Part shown: positions 1 through 6,614 of the stretch, piece after piece
How positions within the stretch are numbered: the stretch's first letter is position 1
Layout of the letters: the number at the start of each line of letters is the position of its first letter
From: Thermoplasmatota archaeon
GTDB lineage: Archaea > Thermoplasmatota > Thermoplasmata > UBA10834
NCBI GenBank assembly: GCA_022848805.1
Contig: JAJISI010000037.1
Coordinates: 1 to 10,651, forward strand
Reading direction: 5' to 3'
DNA: 10,651 bases
The notes under the pieces: generated by a model
Database searches by the model: none
Told to the model about the DNA's origin: nothing
What the model saw: the letters and a program-made list of their open reading frames with translations, nothing else
Made by a program: the position numbers and the translations under genes

Positions 1-574
1 AGGCGTCCCTTCGGTGCGCGATGGAGACCTCGCACCCTATGGAATGGAGGTACAGTGCGTCCGTTAGAGCTGTGTTTCCGCCGCCAACGACCACGACCTT
101 CTTCTTTTTGAAGAAGAAGCCGTCGCATGTAGCACAGTAGCTCACGCCGCGCCCGGCCAGTCTTTCCTCCCCCTCCACATCCAGCTTGCGGTGGAAGGAG
201 CCTGTAGCAAGAATGACTGCTCTCGACGAGTACCTGCCGTTGGTCGTAGTGAACTCGAAACGCTCGCCGGACCTGACGAGACGCGTGACCTCCTCTCCTT
301 CACGGATGTCCACATACATCCTTGCGTGCTCGGCCATGACCTCCATCAGCTTCATTCCCCCGACTTCCGGAAAGCCGGGATAGTTCTCGATCTTCGGGCT
401 CGTCAGAACCTGGCCGCCAGGCACACCCTTCTCCAGAATGATGCACGACATTCCTGCACGACGCGCGTAGATACCGGCAGAAAGGCCAGCGGGACCTGCT
501 CCTATTATGACAACATCGTAGTCGGTCTGGGATCCTGTCTCGGTCTGGGTGCCAGAATCGTCTGTTATAGACAT
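1..574 (-). CDS. trxB: Thioredoxin reductase (FAD/NADPH), 3' part beyond left edge
   Basis: Flavoprotein that passes electrons from NAD(P)H through FAD to a redox-active disulfide and on to thioredoxin in the cytoplasm. About 191 codons are visible. The N-terminal FAD-binding Rossmann motif GAGPAG lies at residues 25-30 and GGQ at 53-55. The active-site disulfide CATC is at 147-150, followed by D151. A second Rossmann motif, GGGNTA (164-169), and HRR (187-189) belong to the NADPH domain; HRR is the usual 2'-phosphate contact, so NADPH use is likely. The order and spacing match the family (about 310-330 residues), so roughly the last 120-130 residues lie outside. The ATG at 574 was chosen because the FAD motif starts soon after it and a TATA box lies 23 bases upstream. 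There is no ribosome binding site, so the mRNA is probably leaderless. A Thr/Gln/Asp-rich tail of about 18 residues precedes the FAD domain. Family is certain; exact electron acceptor is inferred. Confidence 0.93.
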   Translation of the reverse strand, partial: MSITDDSGTQTETGSQTDYDVVIIGAGPAGLSAGIYARRAGMSCIILEKGVPGGQVLTSPKIENYPGFPEVGGMKLMEVMAEHARMYVDIREGEEVTRLVRSGERFEFTTTNGRYSSRAVILATGSFHRKLDVEGEERLAGRGVSYCATCDGFFFKKKKVVVVGGGNTALTDALYLHSIGCEVSIAHRRDA

Positions 575-597
575 CAGGAAAGGAAATCGGTTGAGGC

Positions 598-605
598 TTT
601 ATAAA
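598..605 (-). promoter_or_regulatory. TATA box of the thioredoxin reductase gene
   Basis: The sequence TTTATAAA is a near-ideal archaeal TATA box. Its centre is about 27 bases from the ATG at 574, so transcription should begin at or within a few bases of the start codon (leaderless). The box is self-complementary and could also point toward the antiporter, but that start codon is about 140 bases away. Confidence 0.65.
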
Positions 606-727
606 CAATTAGACGTGCGCGAAATCCGCCTCTATCACGCGCCCAATATCATGAAATACTCTCCAAGTCCATGATGAAGGCTAAGCGTCTGAGTCACTAG
701 CAGGATTGCCAAGACGGCGAGATGGAT

Positions 728-733
728 GGGGTG
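728..733 (+). promoter_or_regulatory. Weak ribosome binding site of the antiporter
   Basis: GGGGTG lies nine bases before the ATG at 743 and can partly pair with the archaeal 16S rRNA 3' end (consensus GGAGGTGATC). It is weaker than the sites in the minus-strand operon. An in-frame TAG directly precedes the ATG, so no longer protein is possible. Confidence 0.35.
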
Positions 734-742
734 CATTGATAG

Positions 743-2062
743 ATGGATCCGGGGACGATCACGACATTCCTAGCCATAGGTTCGATAATATTCATAGGAT
801 TCTTCGGCAACTCGGTATTCAACAGGTTCAGAATACCCGACGTTCTCATACTCGTGCTTCTCGGGATGGTTATAGGACCTGATCTGCTAGGCACGCGCTT
901 CGGTCTTGTGACGACAGAGGTATTGGACAGCATAAACCAGTTCAAGGACATCTTTCTGTCAGCCGCCCTCGTAATCATACTCTTCGACGGCGGGCTCTCG
1001 CTCGATATCCGCAGCGTATGGATATCCATGAAGTTCTCCGTGTTTCTGGCTGTGATGAACTTCATTCTGCTGGCCGCTGCAGTCTCGATATCCCTTCACT
1101 ACATCATGGGAATAGATTTCCTGGTGGCACTCACGCTGGGATCGATCGTGGGAGGGACCACCGGAGCCGTCGTCATACCGATAGCCCGCAAGATGCGGAT
1201 CGCGGAGAGAACGAAGACGATGCTGATCATGGAAAGCGTGATGACGGACGTCCTCGTCATCGTCGCGACCTTGAGCCTGATCTCTGTCATAAAGCTGGAT
1301 GAGTTCAGCGTTTGGGATGTCATATACGAGCTTTCGATGAAGTTCATTGTGGGAGGAGCCGTCGGATTCGCGGCAGGCGTGGCCTGGCTGTTCGTACTGG
1401 AGAAGCTGCGCACCCAGCCGCTATCCTACATGGTTACAATCGCCGCGCTGTTCATGGTGGCAGGCCTCGTTAGCGCTGTGGGTAGCTCGGGCGCTGTGGC
1501 CGCTCTCGCCTTCGGCCTCGCGATGGGGAACCGCAAATTCATCAAGAAGCGTCTCACATCTCTGTCGCTGACGGCTATAACGGATGAGCACATCCACTAC
1601 TTCCACACGGAGATCACTTTCTTCGTCAGAACATTCTTCTTCGTGTATCTCGGCCTGTCCTTCGGATTCGGCACATTCAGAGCCGAACACCTGGTGGTGG
1701 GCCTCTTCATCATAGCTCTGACCGCTGTGGCCCGGAAGTTCACAGCGAACTGCGCATGCAGGTGGGGAGACCTCACGTGCTCGGAGGGGAAGGCCGTGTT
1801 CGCCATGATGCCGAGAGGGGTAGCAGCGGCAGTCCTGGCCACGCTGCCCGCTACGCAGCTAGCAGGTCTTGATGTGTGGACCGATAACCTACCCGCCCTC
1901 TTCCTCAACACGACCCTCATCGTGATTCTAGGAACGACGGTTCTGGTCACTATCTTCAGTTTCCTCACGGAGAGGGACATCGACAAGAAACAGACGAAGG
2001 ATCTGAGGACGAGGCTTATGGACGATGTCGAGCAGTCGGACCTCAAACCAGATTATGAATGA
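743..2062 (+). CDS. Monovalent cation:proton antiporter (CPA family)
   Basis: Polytopic membrane protein of 439 residues, the usual length for Na+(K+)/H+ exchangers of the CPA superfamily, which swap protons for sodium or potassium and control pH and ion balance. About 12 hydrophobic segments are visible, followed by a charged cytoplasmic tail (about 408-439). Family signs: [17 protein letters not shown] near residues 30-46, the FDGGL motif at 81-85, the ion-binding helix ESVMTD at 164-169, [12 protein letters not shown] at 293-304, and MPRGVAAA at 356-363. D169 is the expected transport aspartate. Electroneutral CPA1 members usually have Asn before it (ND), electrogenic CPA2 members Asp (DD); here it is Thr168. 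This leaves the transported ion and stoichiometry open. A small Cys cluster (C337, C339, C346) lies in a loop before the MPRG helix. It is the only plus-strand gene, and its last 20 bases overlap the 3' end of the isocitrate dehydrogenase gene. Confidence 0.87.
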   Translation: MDPGTITTFLAIGSIIFIGFFGNSVFNRFRIPDVLILVLLGMVIGPDLLGTRFGLVTTEVLDSINQFKDIFLSAALVIILFDGGLSLDIRSVWISMKFSVFLAVMNFILLAAAVSISLHYIMGIDFLVALTLGSIVGGTTGAVVIPIARKMRIAERTKTMLIMESVMTDVLVIVATLSLISVIKLDEFSVWDVIYELSMKFIVGGAVGFAAGVAWLFVLEKLRTQPLSYMVTIAALFMVAGLVSAVGSSGAVAALAFGLAMGNRKFIKKRLTSLSLTAITDEHIHYFHTEITFFVRTFFFVYLGLSFGFGTFRAEHLVVGLFIIALTAVARKFTANCACRWGDLTCSEGKAVFAMMPRGVAAAVLATLPATQLAGLDVWTDNLPALFLNTTLIVILGTTVLVTIFSFLTERDIDKKQTKDLRTRLMDDVEQSDLKPDYE

Positions 2063-3242
2063 CCGTGTCCGCGAACCCACTCGTACTGACCGAGTCTGGT
2101 CGGCCCGAGCGTCTCGCCAGGTCCCCGGTCATGATGCCCTGTGACAGCGTCTTCCCCACCGCGCCTTCCACCATCGTCGATGCGCTGGTCAAGCCGAGAT
2201 GCTCGAGCATCATCGCCCCTGAGAGTATCAGGGCAGTCGGATTGGCGGTGTTCCTCCCGGCGTATTTCGGGGCAGTGCCATGAACTGGTTCGAACACCGC
2301 GATCCTGTCGCCGATGTTGGCCCCTGGGGCGACGCCCAACCCCCCGACCTGGGCGGCGCATGCGTCGGCCAAGTAATCGCCGTTCAAATTCGGTGTCACG
2401 AGAACGGAGTACTCGTCTGGGCGAGTCAGAACCTGTTGAAACATGTTGTCGGCGATCCTGTCATTCACCAATATCTTGCCTGACGACGAAGCATCTTCCA
2501 TGCTAGCGCTCTCCTCGAACATGACATGCTCTGAGAACTCGTCTCTAGCGAGCTCGTATGCCCACTCCCTGAAGGCGCCCTCGGTGTGCTTCATGATATT
2601 GCCTTTGTGAACGAGGGTAACGACTGGCCTACCCTTGCGGACGGCGAACCTCAGAGCCGCACGAGCTATCCGCTTCGTCGCCGTCTCGGATATCGGCTTA
2701 AGGCCTATCCCGCAATCAGCCGATAGCTCTACATGCAACTCGGAACGCAGATAATCGATCAATTTCAGGGCCTCATCCGAGCCGCACTTCCACTCGATCC
2801 CTTTGTAGACATCCTCGGTGTTCTCCCTGAATATCACGACATCCAGTTTCTCAGGGGACTTGACCGGGCTAGGGACGCCGGGGAAGTATCGTACCGGTCT
2901 AACTGACGCATAGAGGTCAAGGGATTGCCTCAGCTGGACGTTCAGACTACGTATCCCACCACCCACTGGAGTCGTGAGGGGCCCCTTGATCGCCAGGCCG
3001 TTCTCCGAGATTATTCTCAACGTATCGTCGGGGAGCCATGAACCCGTCGTCTTGTACGCCTTCTCGCCTGCTAGGACTTCGAGCCACCTGAACTCGACCG
3101 CGTCGGCCGTTGCCTTCTCAACCGAGGCGTCAAGGACCCGCCTCGTGGCTGTCATTATCTCGGGTCCGATCCCATCCCCGGGGATGAAGGGTACGACTAT
3201 CGTCTTCGAATCGGCCCGAGGCGATTTGTTTCCTTCAGTCAA
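2043..3242 (-). CDS. icd: NADP-type isocitrate dehydrogenase
   Basis: Oxidatively decarboxylates isocitrate to 2-oxoglutarate; last gene of the four-gene operon. I chose the TTG at 3242 (399 residues) over the upstream in-frame ATG at 3257 because a perfect GGAGGT lies seven bases before the TTG, whereas nothing usable precedes the ATG. The TTG overlaps the stop of the small-subunit gene by eight bases, so translation is probably coupled. Close to E. coli Icd along its length. The substrate residues are all present (TTG numbering): S99, N101, R105, R115, R139, Y146 and K213, with metal ligands D264, D289 and D293. S99 equals the E. coli kinase-regulated Ser113; isopropylmalate and homoisocitrate dehydrogenases differ there. 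The adenosine-site pair K326-Y327 (E. coli K344-Y345) points to NADP; of the further pair, the Arg is kept but E. coli Tyr391 is replaced by Gly. Homoisocitrate dehydrogenase is the main alternative and is much less likely. Confidence 0.92.
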   Translation of the reverse strand: MTEGNKSPRADSKTIVVPFIPGDGIGPEIMTATRRVLDASVEKATADAVEFRWLEVLAGEKAYKTTGSWLPDDTLRIISENGLAIKGPLTTPVGGGIRSLNVQLRQSLDLYASVRPVRYFPGVPSPVKSPEKLDVVIFRENTEDVYKGIEWKCGSDEALKLIDYLRSELHVELSADCGIGLKPISETATKRIARAALRFAVRKGRPVVTLVHKGNIMKHTEGAFREWAYELARDEFSEHVMFEESASMEDASSSGKILVNDRIADNMFQQVLTRPDEYSVLVTPNLNGDYLADACAAQVGGLGVAPGANIGDRIAVFEPVHGTAPKYAGRNTANPTALILSGAMMLEHLGLTSASTMVEGAVGKTLSQGIMTGDLARRSGRPDSVSTSGFADTVIHNLV

Positions 3243-3750
3243 ATGAGAAACCTCCATGCTTTCTTAGGTGAGGAATCAGTCCGCCGTCGTTGAGGAGGAC
3301 TCGCATCGTCTTCGGCAGATGTGAGAACGTCGTCTGTCGCCCGGACGTCTCACTCGTGACCTTCCCTTTCTCCAAGTCTATCAGCATCGCATCGCCATCC
3401 ACGATCCAGTCGGTATCACACTCTATGACTGGTAGGCCGATGTTGAACGAGTTCCTGTAGAATATTCGGGCATAGGATTTCGCTAAAACCGCGGAGACAC
3501 CAGCGGCCTTCAACGCTCTGGGAGCCTGTTCGCGGCTGGACCCGCATCCGAAGTTCCTACCTGCGACGATGACATCTCCGGGTTCAACTTTGGATGCGAA
3601 CCCTGGGGCGATGTCCTCCATGACGTGCTTAGCGAGTTCGTTCATGTCATCAATCTTGAACTTGTATCTTCCGGAGATGATATAGTCTGTGTTGATGTCG
3701 TCGTTTGGCTCGAATCTGTGAGCACGCCCTCGGAGAACCACGTCTGCCAT
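3235..3750 (-). CDS. Aconitase-family hydro-lyase, small (swivel) subunit
   Basis: The 171-residue swivel-domain subunit of a two-subunit aconitase-type isomerase (isopropylmalate isomerase / homoaconitase / IPMI-like aconitase). It combines with the Fe-S large subunit encoded just upstream; the pair moves a hydroxyl group between adjacent carbons through a cis-alkene intermediate. Visible family features: [13 protein letters not shown] at 17-29, the [16 protein letters not shown] block at 62-77 with the substrate-binding GSSRE, and [10 protein letters not shown] at 91-100. Length is normal for archaeal LeuD/homoaconitase small subunits (about 160-170). The substrate loop reads YKFK (29-32), unlike YLRT in the M. 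jannaschii homoaconitase and YLVY in its isopropylmalate isomerase. Context with isocitrate dehydrogenase favours citrate/isocitrate as substrate; this is inferred. Its ATG is one base after the large-subunit stop, and its own last codons contain the ribosome binding site of icd. Confidence 0.88.
   Translation of the reverse strand: MADVVLRGRAHRFEPNDDINTDYIISGRYKFKIDDMNELAKHVMEDIAPGFASKVEPGDVIVAGRNFGCGSSREQAPRALKAAGVSAVLAKSYARIFYRNSFNIGLPVIECDTDWIVDGDAMLIDLEKGKVTSETSGRQTTFSHLPKTMRVLLNDGGLIPHLRKHGGFSFD
3250..3255 (-). promoter_or_regulatory. Ribosome binding site that fixes the icd TTG start
   Basis: On the minus strand GGAGGT sits seven bases before the TTG at 3242. It lies inside the last codons (Gly-Gly-Phe) of the small-subunit gene. 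It is the argument for shortening the dehydrogenase by five residues compared with the ATG at 3257. Confidence 0.7.
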
Positions 3751-3751
3751 C

Positions 3752-5005
3752 TCATACCTCCCTCGGATTGGTTATTCGTCCTTCAAGTGCGGTTGCGGCG
3801 GCGGTTTCAGGAGAGGCCAAGTATATCTCCACATCGTTGTTGTTGCCCATCCGACCGCTGAAGTTCCTGTTCGCCGTCGACAGGACCCTCTCGCCATCGG
3901 ATGGCACACCTGCATGCGTTCCGACACATGGACCGCATCCAGGAGATACAAAAACGGCCCCGGCTGCGAGCAACTGACCGGCTATTCCGGCCTCCATCGA
4001 CCCCATCAGCACGCTCCTCGAAGCGGGAGCGACGATCAATCTAAGACCTTTCTTCACTCGACGCCCCTTGAGAATATCGGCCGCTGCCGCCAAATCCGAA
4101 AGACGGCCGTTCGTGCATGTACCGAGGAAGACCTGGTCTATGTCCGTCCCGGCACATTCCGAGACGTCACACACATTATCCACCCGGTCGGGCCGTGCCA
4201 CCTTTGGAACCAAGTCCGAGGCATCGACATCGATGGTTCGGACGTACGATGCATCGTCGTCAGCGGTCACCCCAGTGGTAGGGCTCAAGCCGATTGAGGC
4301 ATACCAGGAGGAAGTCACGGCGTCGAACGGGAACGGACCGAACTTGGCGCCCATCTCGACGACCATGTTCGAGATCGTCATCCTGCCGTCCATACCGATG
4401 GACGGCAATGTCTCCCCGGAGAACTCCACCGATTTGTATGTCGCGCCATCTGCGCGAACATCTCCCACCAACCTGAGGATGAGGTCCTTAGCGCCGACTC
4501 GGTCCGTGAAGCCGCCGGATATATCGACCTTCAGAGCCTCCGGGGTTCTGAACCAGAGCTTGCCCGTATGCACCGCCGCAGCGACGTCTGCAGAGCCCAT
4601 GCCAGTCGAACATGCGTTCAGGGCGCCGTAGGTGCAGGTGTGCGAGTCCGCCCCGACCACCAGGTCTCCCGGAAGGACCATCCCCGATTCTGGAACCACC
4701 TGATGGCACACACCTTCGCCAACGTCGTGCAGCTCGATAGCGTGCTTCGCGGAGAAGTCCTTGATGACGCTGTGAATCCGAGAGACCTCCGCAGAGGGGC
4801 TCGGAGAACTGTGGTCGAGGACGATCGCCGCTCCCCGCAACGGCTTGGGTGTTGTGAAGCCGAGGGCTGCGAGCGCCTCGATCATAAGCTTGCTGGTGCC
4901 GTCTTGAGCCATGCAAAAATCGACCGATGCGACGACGATGTCGCCCGCATGACAGTCGGTTTCTGAGTGTTTGGATAGTACCTTCTCGGTGATGGTCTTG
5001 CCCAT
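3752..5005 (-). CDS. Aconitase-family hydro-lyase, large (Fe-S) subunit
   Basis: Catalytic [4Fe-4S] subunit, 417 residues, the normal length for archaeal isopropylmalate isomerase/homoaconitase large subunits. With the small subunit it would dehydrate and rehydrate a 2-hydroxy-acid. Cluster ligands are Cys297 (in LGTCTNGR) and Cys357/Cys360 (in PGCGPC). Other family blocks are GVCHQVVPE (98-106), [21 protein letters not shown] (118-138), GKLWFRTPE (148-156) and [10 protein letters not shown] (379-388). I chose the ATG at 5005 because a doubled GGAGG lies just before it and the protein then starts [10 protein letters not shown], as in the family. A GTG at 5041 would add 12 residues and overlap the synthase stop, but has less support. 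Substrate cannot be read from this subunit alone; citrate/isocitrate is inferred from the neighbours, with homocitrate or isopropylmalate as alternatives. Confidence 0.9.
   Translation of the reverse strand: MGKTITEKVLSKHSETDCHAGDIVVASVDFCMAQDGTSKLMIEALAALGFTTPKPLRGAAIVLDHSSPSPSAEVSRIHSVIKDFSAKHAIELHDVGEGVCHQVVPESGMVLPGDLVVGADSHTCTYGALNACSTGMGSADVAAAVHTGKLWFRTPEALKVDISGGFTDRVGAKDLILRLVGDVRADGATYKSVEFSGETLPSIGMDGRMTISNMVVEMGAKFGPFPFDAVTSSWYASIGLSPTTGVTADDDASYVRTIDVDASDLVPKVARPDRVDNVCDVSECAGTDIDQVFLGTCTNGRLSDLAAAADILKGRRVKKGLRLIVAPASRSVLMGSMEAGIAGQLLAAGAVFVSPGCGPCVGTHAGVPSDGERVLSTANRNFSGRMGNNNDVEIYLASPETAAATALEGRITNPREV
3756..3761 (-). promoter_or_regulatory. Ribosome binding site of the small subunit
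   Basis: GGAGGT on the minus strand, five bases before the ATG at 3750. It lies within the last codons of the large-subunit gene, so the two genes are translated from one message with probable coupling. Confidence 0.7.
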
Positions 5006-5009
5006 GATG

Positions 5010-5020
5010 CCCCTCCCTCC
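5010..5020 (-). promoter_or_regulatory. Ribosome binding site that fixes the large-subunit start
   Basis: The minus strand reads GGAGGGAGGGG, with two overlapping GGAGG cores. The nearer core ends six bases before the ATG at 5005. It occupies the 32-base gap after the synthase stop codon and favours the 417-residue form. Confidence 0.7.
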
Positions 5021-5037
5021 GTGAGCGACTGTGCGTC

Positions 5038-6318
5038 TCACGCGCCGCCGAGACTTCTGGGGACGGGGATCTTCTCCGACGCTCCTGCTCTGCGACCTGA
5101 AACGACTTCCTTGTGCAGCTTCATGAAGTCGGCATCCGAAAGGTCCGACTTACGGTTTTCGGCGAACCGGTTGATCTCACGCCTGAGCGTTTCTATCATG
5201 TCCGATGGAGCGTGAAGGTCCAGCATCTCGAGTTTGTGCTTGATCGCAGCCTTACCTGAGTGCTTGCCGAGAGATATCCTCCGCACCGCCCCGACCTTCT
5301 CAGGATCTATCGCCTCGTACAATCTGGGGTTCTTAAGGATGCCGTCGACATGGATCCCTGACTTGTGCGTAAACGCATTCCCTCCGACAATGGGATAGTT
5401 GAGTGGGATGGTCTGGCCAGAGGCGCTCTCGACATGTCTGCAGAGCGAGAGTAGCCCCTTGGTCTCGTACTTGTCGATCCCGTAATGACGGTTCAGGTTC
5501 ATCACAAAAACCTCTAATGGGACGTTGCCCGCACGTTCGCCAAGCCCGTTGACGGTCGTGGATACCCAAAGAGTCCTGTCCTTAAACCCCGCCGCTGCCT
5601 CGCATGCTGAAAGGGCGTTCGCCACGGCCAATCCAAAGTCGTTGTGGGCATGGAACTCCAGGTCGATCGGGACTCGGGACATCAACGCTTCGACGAGACT
5701 CGCGGACGCGGACGGAGTCAGGATGCCGATCGTGTCGCAGATCCGGAACCGGTCCGCCCCGGCCTCAAGGCCGGCTCTCGCAAACGCAACGAGATAATCG
5801 ATGTCCGTCCTCGTGGCATCACCTGCGTTGCAGCACACATAGACACCGTGGGATTTCGCGAACTCCACACAGTCAACGAGTTCCGACAGCTGCTCCTCTC
5901 TCGTCTTCTTCAGCTTGAACTTGAGGGCGAGGTCAGAAGTGTCCGTTGAGACCGAGACAGCGTCGACGTCGTTGGCAATCGACTCTTCAACGTCCTTCTT
6001 CACAAGCCGGTTCCAACCCATGATCGATATGCCCTTGCATTCCGACACGAGCCGTTTAGCGCACTTCCTATCACTCTCGTTGAAGGTGGCGAAGGTCTCC
6101 AATTGTTCGACGCCCATGTCCCTGAGCAACCGAGCCATCAGCAACTTCTCTTCGATCTTGAAGGAGATTCCCGGCATCTGCTCCCCGTCCCGACAGGTCG
6201 TGTCCACCAATCTGATGTCTCCCAGAGTCACCTTCCTGTCGGTCTCTCCATACATGTCGCGGATTCCGTCTGCGGCGGAAGCCACATACTCCGCACCCGA
6301 ACCACACTGCAGGCCCAT
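5038..6318 (-). CDS. Homocitrate/isopropylmalate synthase-family condensing enzyme (candidate Re-citrate synthase)
   Basis: First gene of the operon. A DRE-TIM metallolyase-family synthase that condenses acetyl-CoA with a 2-oxo acid. In the longest reading (ATG 6372, 444 residues) the signature DTTCRDGEQ is at 57-65, CDTIGILTP at 212-220, the metal-binding HAHNDFGLA at 241-249, NGLGERAGN at 275-283, and HKSGIHVDGILKNP at 336-349. Thus D58 or D62 plus H241 and H243 are likely metal ligands, and H341 lies in the conserved SGIH motif. I prefer the ATG at 6318 (426 residues) because GGTGAT precedes it by four bases, while ATG 6372 has no ribosome binding site. About 38 residues still precede the conserved core, and about six extra residues (near GFKDRTLW, 262-269) sit before the NGLGERAGN motif. 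Overall nearest to NifV/AksA-type homocitrate synthases by motif. The isocitrate dehydrogenase next door suggests oxaloacetate as substrate, making citrate. Homocitrate or citramalate synthase remain possible. Confidence 0.87.
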   Translation of the reverse strand: MGLQCGSGAEYVASAADGIRDMYGETDRKVTLGDIRLVDTTCRDGEQMPGISFKIEEKLLMARLLRDMGVEQLETFATFNESDRKCAKRLVSECKGISIMGWNRLVKKDVEESIANDVDAVSVSTDTSDLALKFKLKKTREEQLSELVDCVEFAKSHGVYVCCNAGDATRTDIDYLVAFARAGLEAGADRFRICDTIGILTPSASASLVEALMSRVPIDLEFHAHNDFGLAVANALSACEAAAGFKDRTLWVSTTVNGLGERAGNVPLEVFVMNLNRHYGIDKYETKGLLSLCRHVESASGQTIPLNYPIVGGNAFTHKSGIHVDGILKNPRLYEAIDPEKVGAVRRISLGKHSGKAAIKHKLEMLDLHAPSDMIETLRREINRFAENRKSDLSDADFMKLHKEVVSGRRAGASEKIPVPRSLGGA

Positions 6319-6322
6319 ATTA

Positions 6323-6328
6323 ATCACC
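6323..6328 (-). promoter_or_regulatory. Ribosome binding site favouring the 6318 start of the synthase
   Basis: GGTGAT on the minus strand, four bases before the ATG at 6318, matches the part of the archaeal anti-Shine-Dalgarno complement next to GGAGG. No similar site precedes the upstream in-frame ATG codons at 6372 and 6360. Confidence 0.5.
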
Positions 6329-6500
6329 AACTCCCCGCATACCTCTGAGGAGACGGACATATCAACAGCCATTGCCAGAAACCGGCTGAGGGGGTTTCGA
6401 ACGCCGTGGATTCACCCAGCTGTGTGCTGGACCGGGTCCGAAGCCGCTGGTCCGTTCCTCTAATGCATTTGTACAATCTACGGCCCGATAGTTCATCATT

Positions 6501-6548
6501 GTGTTCGATTTCGGACGAGATAGTGCGAGTAAGTCTAATATCGAACAC
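6501..6548. repeat. 9-base inverted repeat, possible operator
   Basis: GTGTTCGAT at 6501-6509 is repeated exactly as its complement, ATCGAACAC, at 6540-6548. The half-sites are 39 bases apart, near four helical turns. The upstream half touches the possible TATA stretch at 6535-6541, and the other lies near where transcription would start, so a repressor bound to both could block the operon. Role is inferred from position. Confidence 0.45.
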
Positions 6549-6553
6549 GATAA

Positions 6554-6569
6554 GTGGTCAATTGACCAC
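6554..6569. promoter_or_regulatory. Perfect 16-base palindrome, possible regulator binding site
   Basis: GTGGTCAATTGACCAC reads identically on both strands over all 16 bases. It lies a few bases upstream of the possible operon TATA stretches. Its length and position fit a dimeric DNA-binding regulator (archaeal Lrp/AsnC and similar proteins bind such sites). No regulator gene is in the window. Confidence 0.5.
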
Positions 6570-6584
6570 GCATGATGCTCAGGC

Positions 6585-6612
6585 CGGGCCAGGAGCCCAT
6601 CCCGGGGGCCCG
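6585..6612 (-). terminator. GC-rich hairpin just after enolase
   Basis: CGGGCC (6585-6590) and GGCCCG (6607-6612) can pair around a 16-base loop, starting three bases after the enolase stop. No T-rich tract follows on the minus strand, so a role in termination or 3'-end protection is uncertain. Confidence 0.3.
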
Positions 6613-6614
6613 AG

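Larger units (their letters stand above)
575..742. other. Divergent intergenic region, trxB / antiporter
   Basis: This 168-base gap separates the divergent thioredoxin reductase and antiporter genes. Besides the TATA box at 598-605 it has a weak 6-base inverted repeat, ATCATG (648-653) with CATGAT (670-675). I see no small gene or RNA gene. No convincing TATA box for the antiporter is visible close to its start. Confidence 0.4.
6319..6614 (-). other. Operon leader and promoter region between enolase and the synthase
   Basis: Roughly 240-300 bases without a convincing gene, depending on the synthase start. On the minus strand possible TATA-like stretches are CTTATCG (about 6546-6552) and ATATTAG (about 6535-6541). 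Either would give a leader of about 150-200 bases, in contrast to the leaderless genes elsewhere. The region holds a perfect 16-base palindrome and a 9-base inverted repeat (listed separately), plus smaller palindromes AATGCATT (6462-6469) and TTGTACAA (6469-6476). A minus-strand frame 6324-6548 is open but has a GTG start, no family motif and overlaps the synthase, so I do not call it a gene. Confidence 0.45.

Noticed and set aside
191..604. 137-codon plus-strand frame
   Set aside because: Lies opposite the clear thioredoxin reductase gene and has no protein-like features; a shadow.
4068..4631. 187-codon plus-strand frame
   Set aside because: Opposite the hydro-lyase large subunit, which has intact Fe-S ligands; a shadow.
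2043..6318. Reading the operon as the coenzyme B (2-oxosuberate) or lysine (aminoadipate) pathway
   Set aside because: Gene order fits, but the dehydrogenase is an Icd-type enzyme with isocitrate residues, not the shorter LeuB-like homoisocitrate type. No LysW, LysX or other lysine-pathway gene is in the window. Kept as an alternative only.
6462..6476. Short palindromes AATGCATT and TTGTACAA
   Set aside because: Eight-base palindromes are expected by chance; only the longer elements nearby are reported as findings.
6324..6548. 74-codon minus-strand frame upstream of the synthase
   Set aside because: GTG start, no ribosome binding site, no recognisable motif, and it runs into the synthase N-terminal region in another frame; most likely leader DNA.
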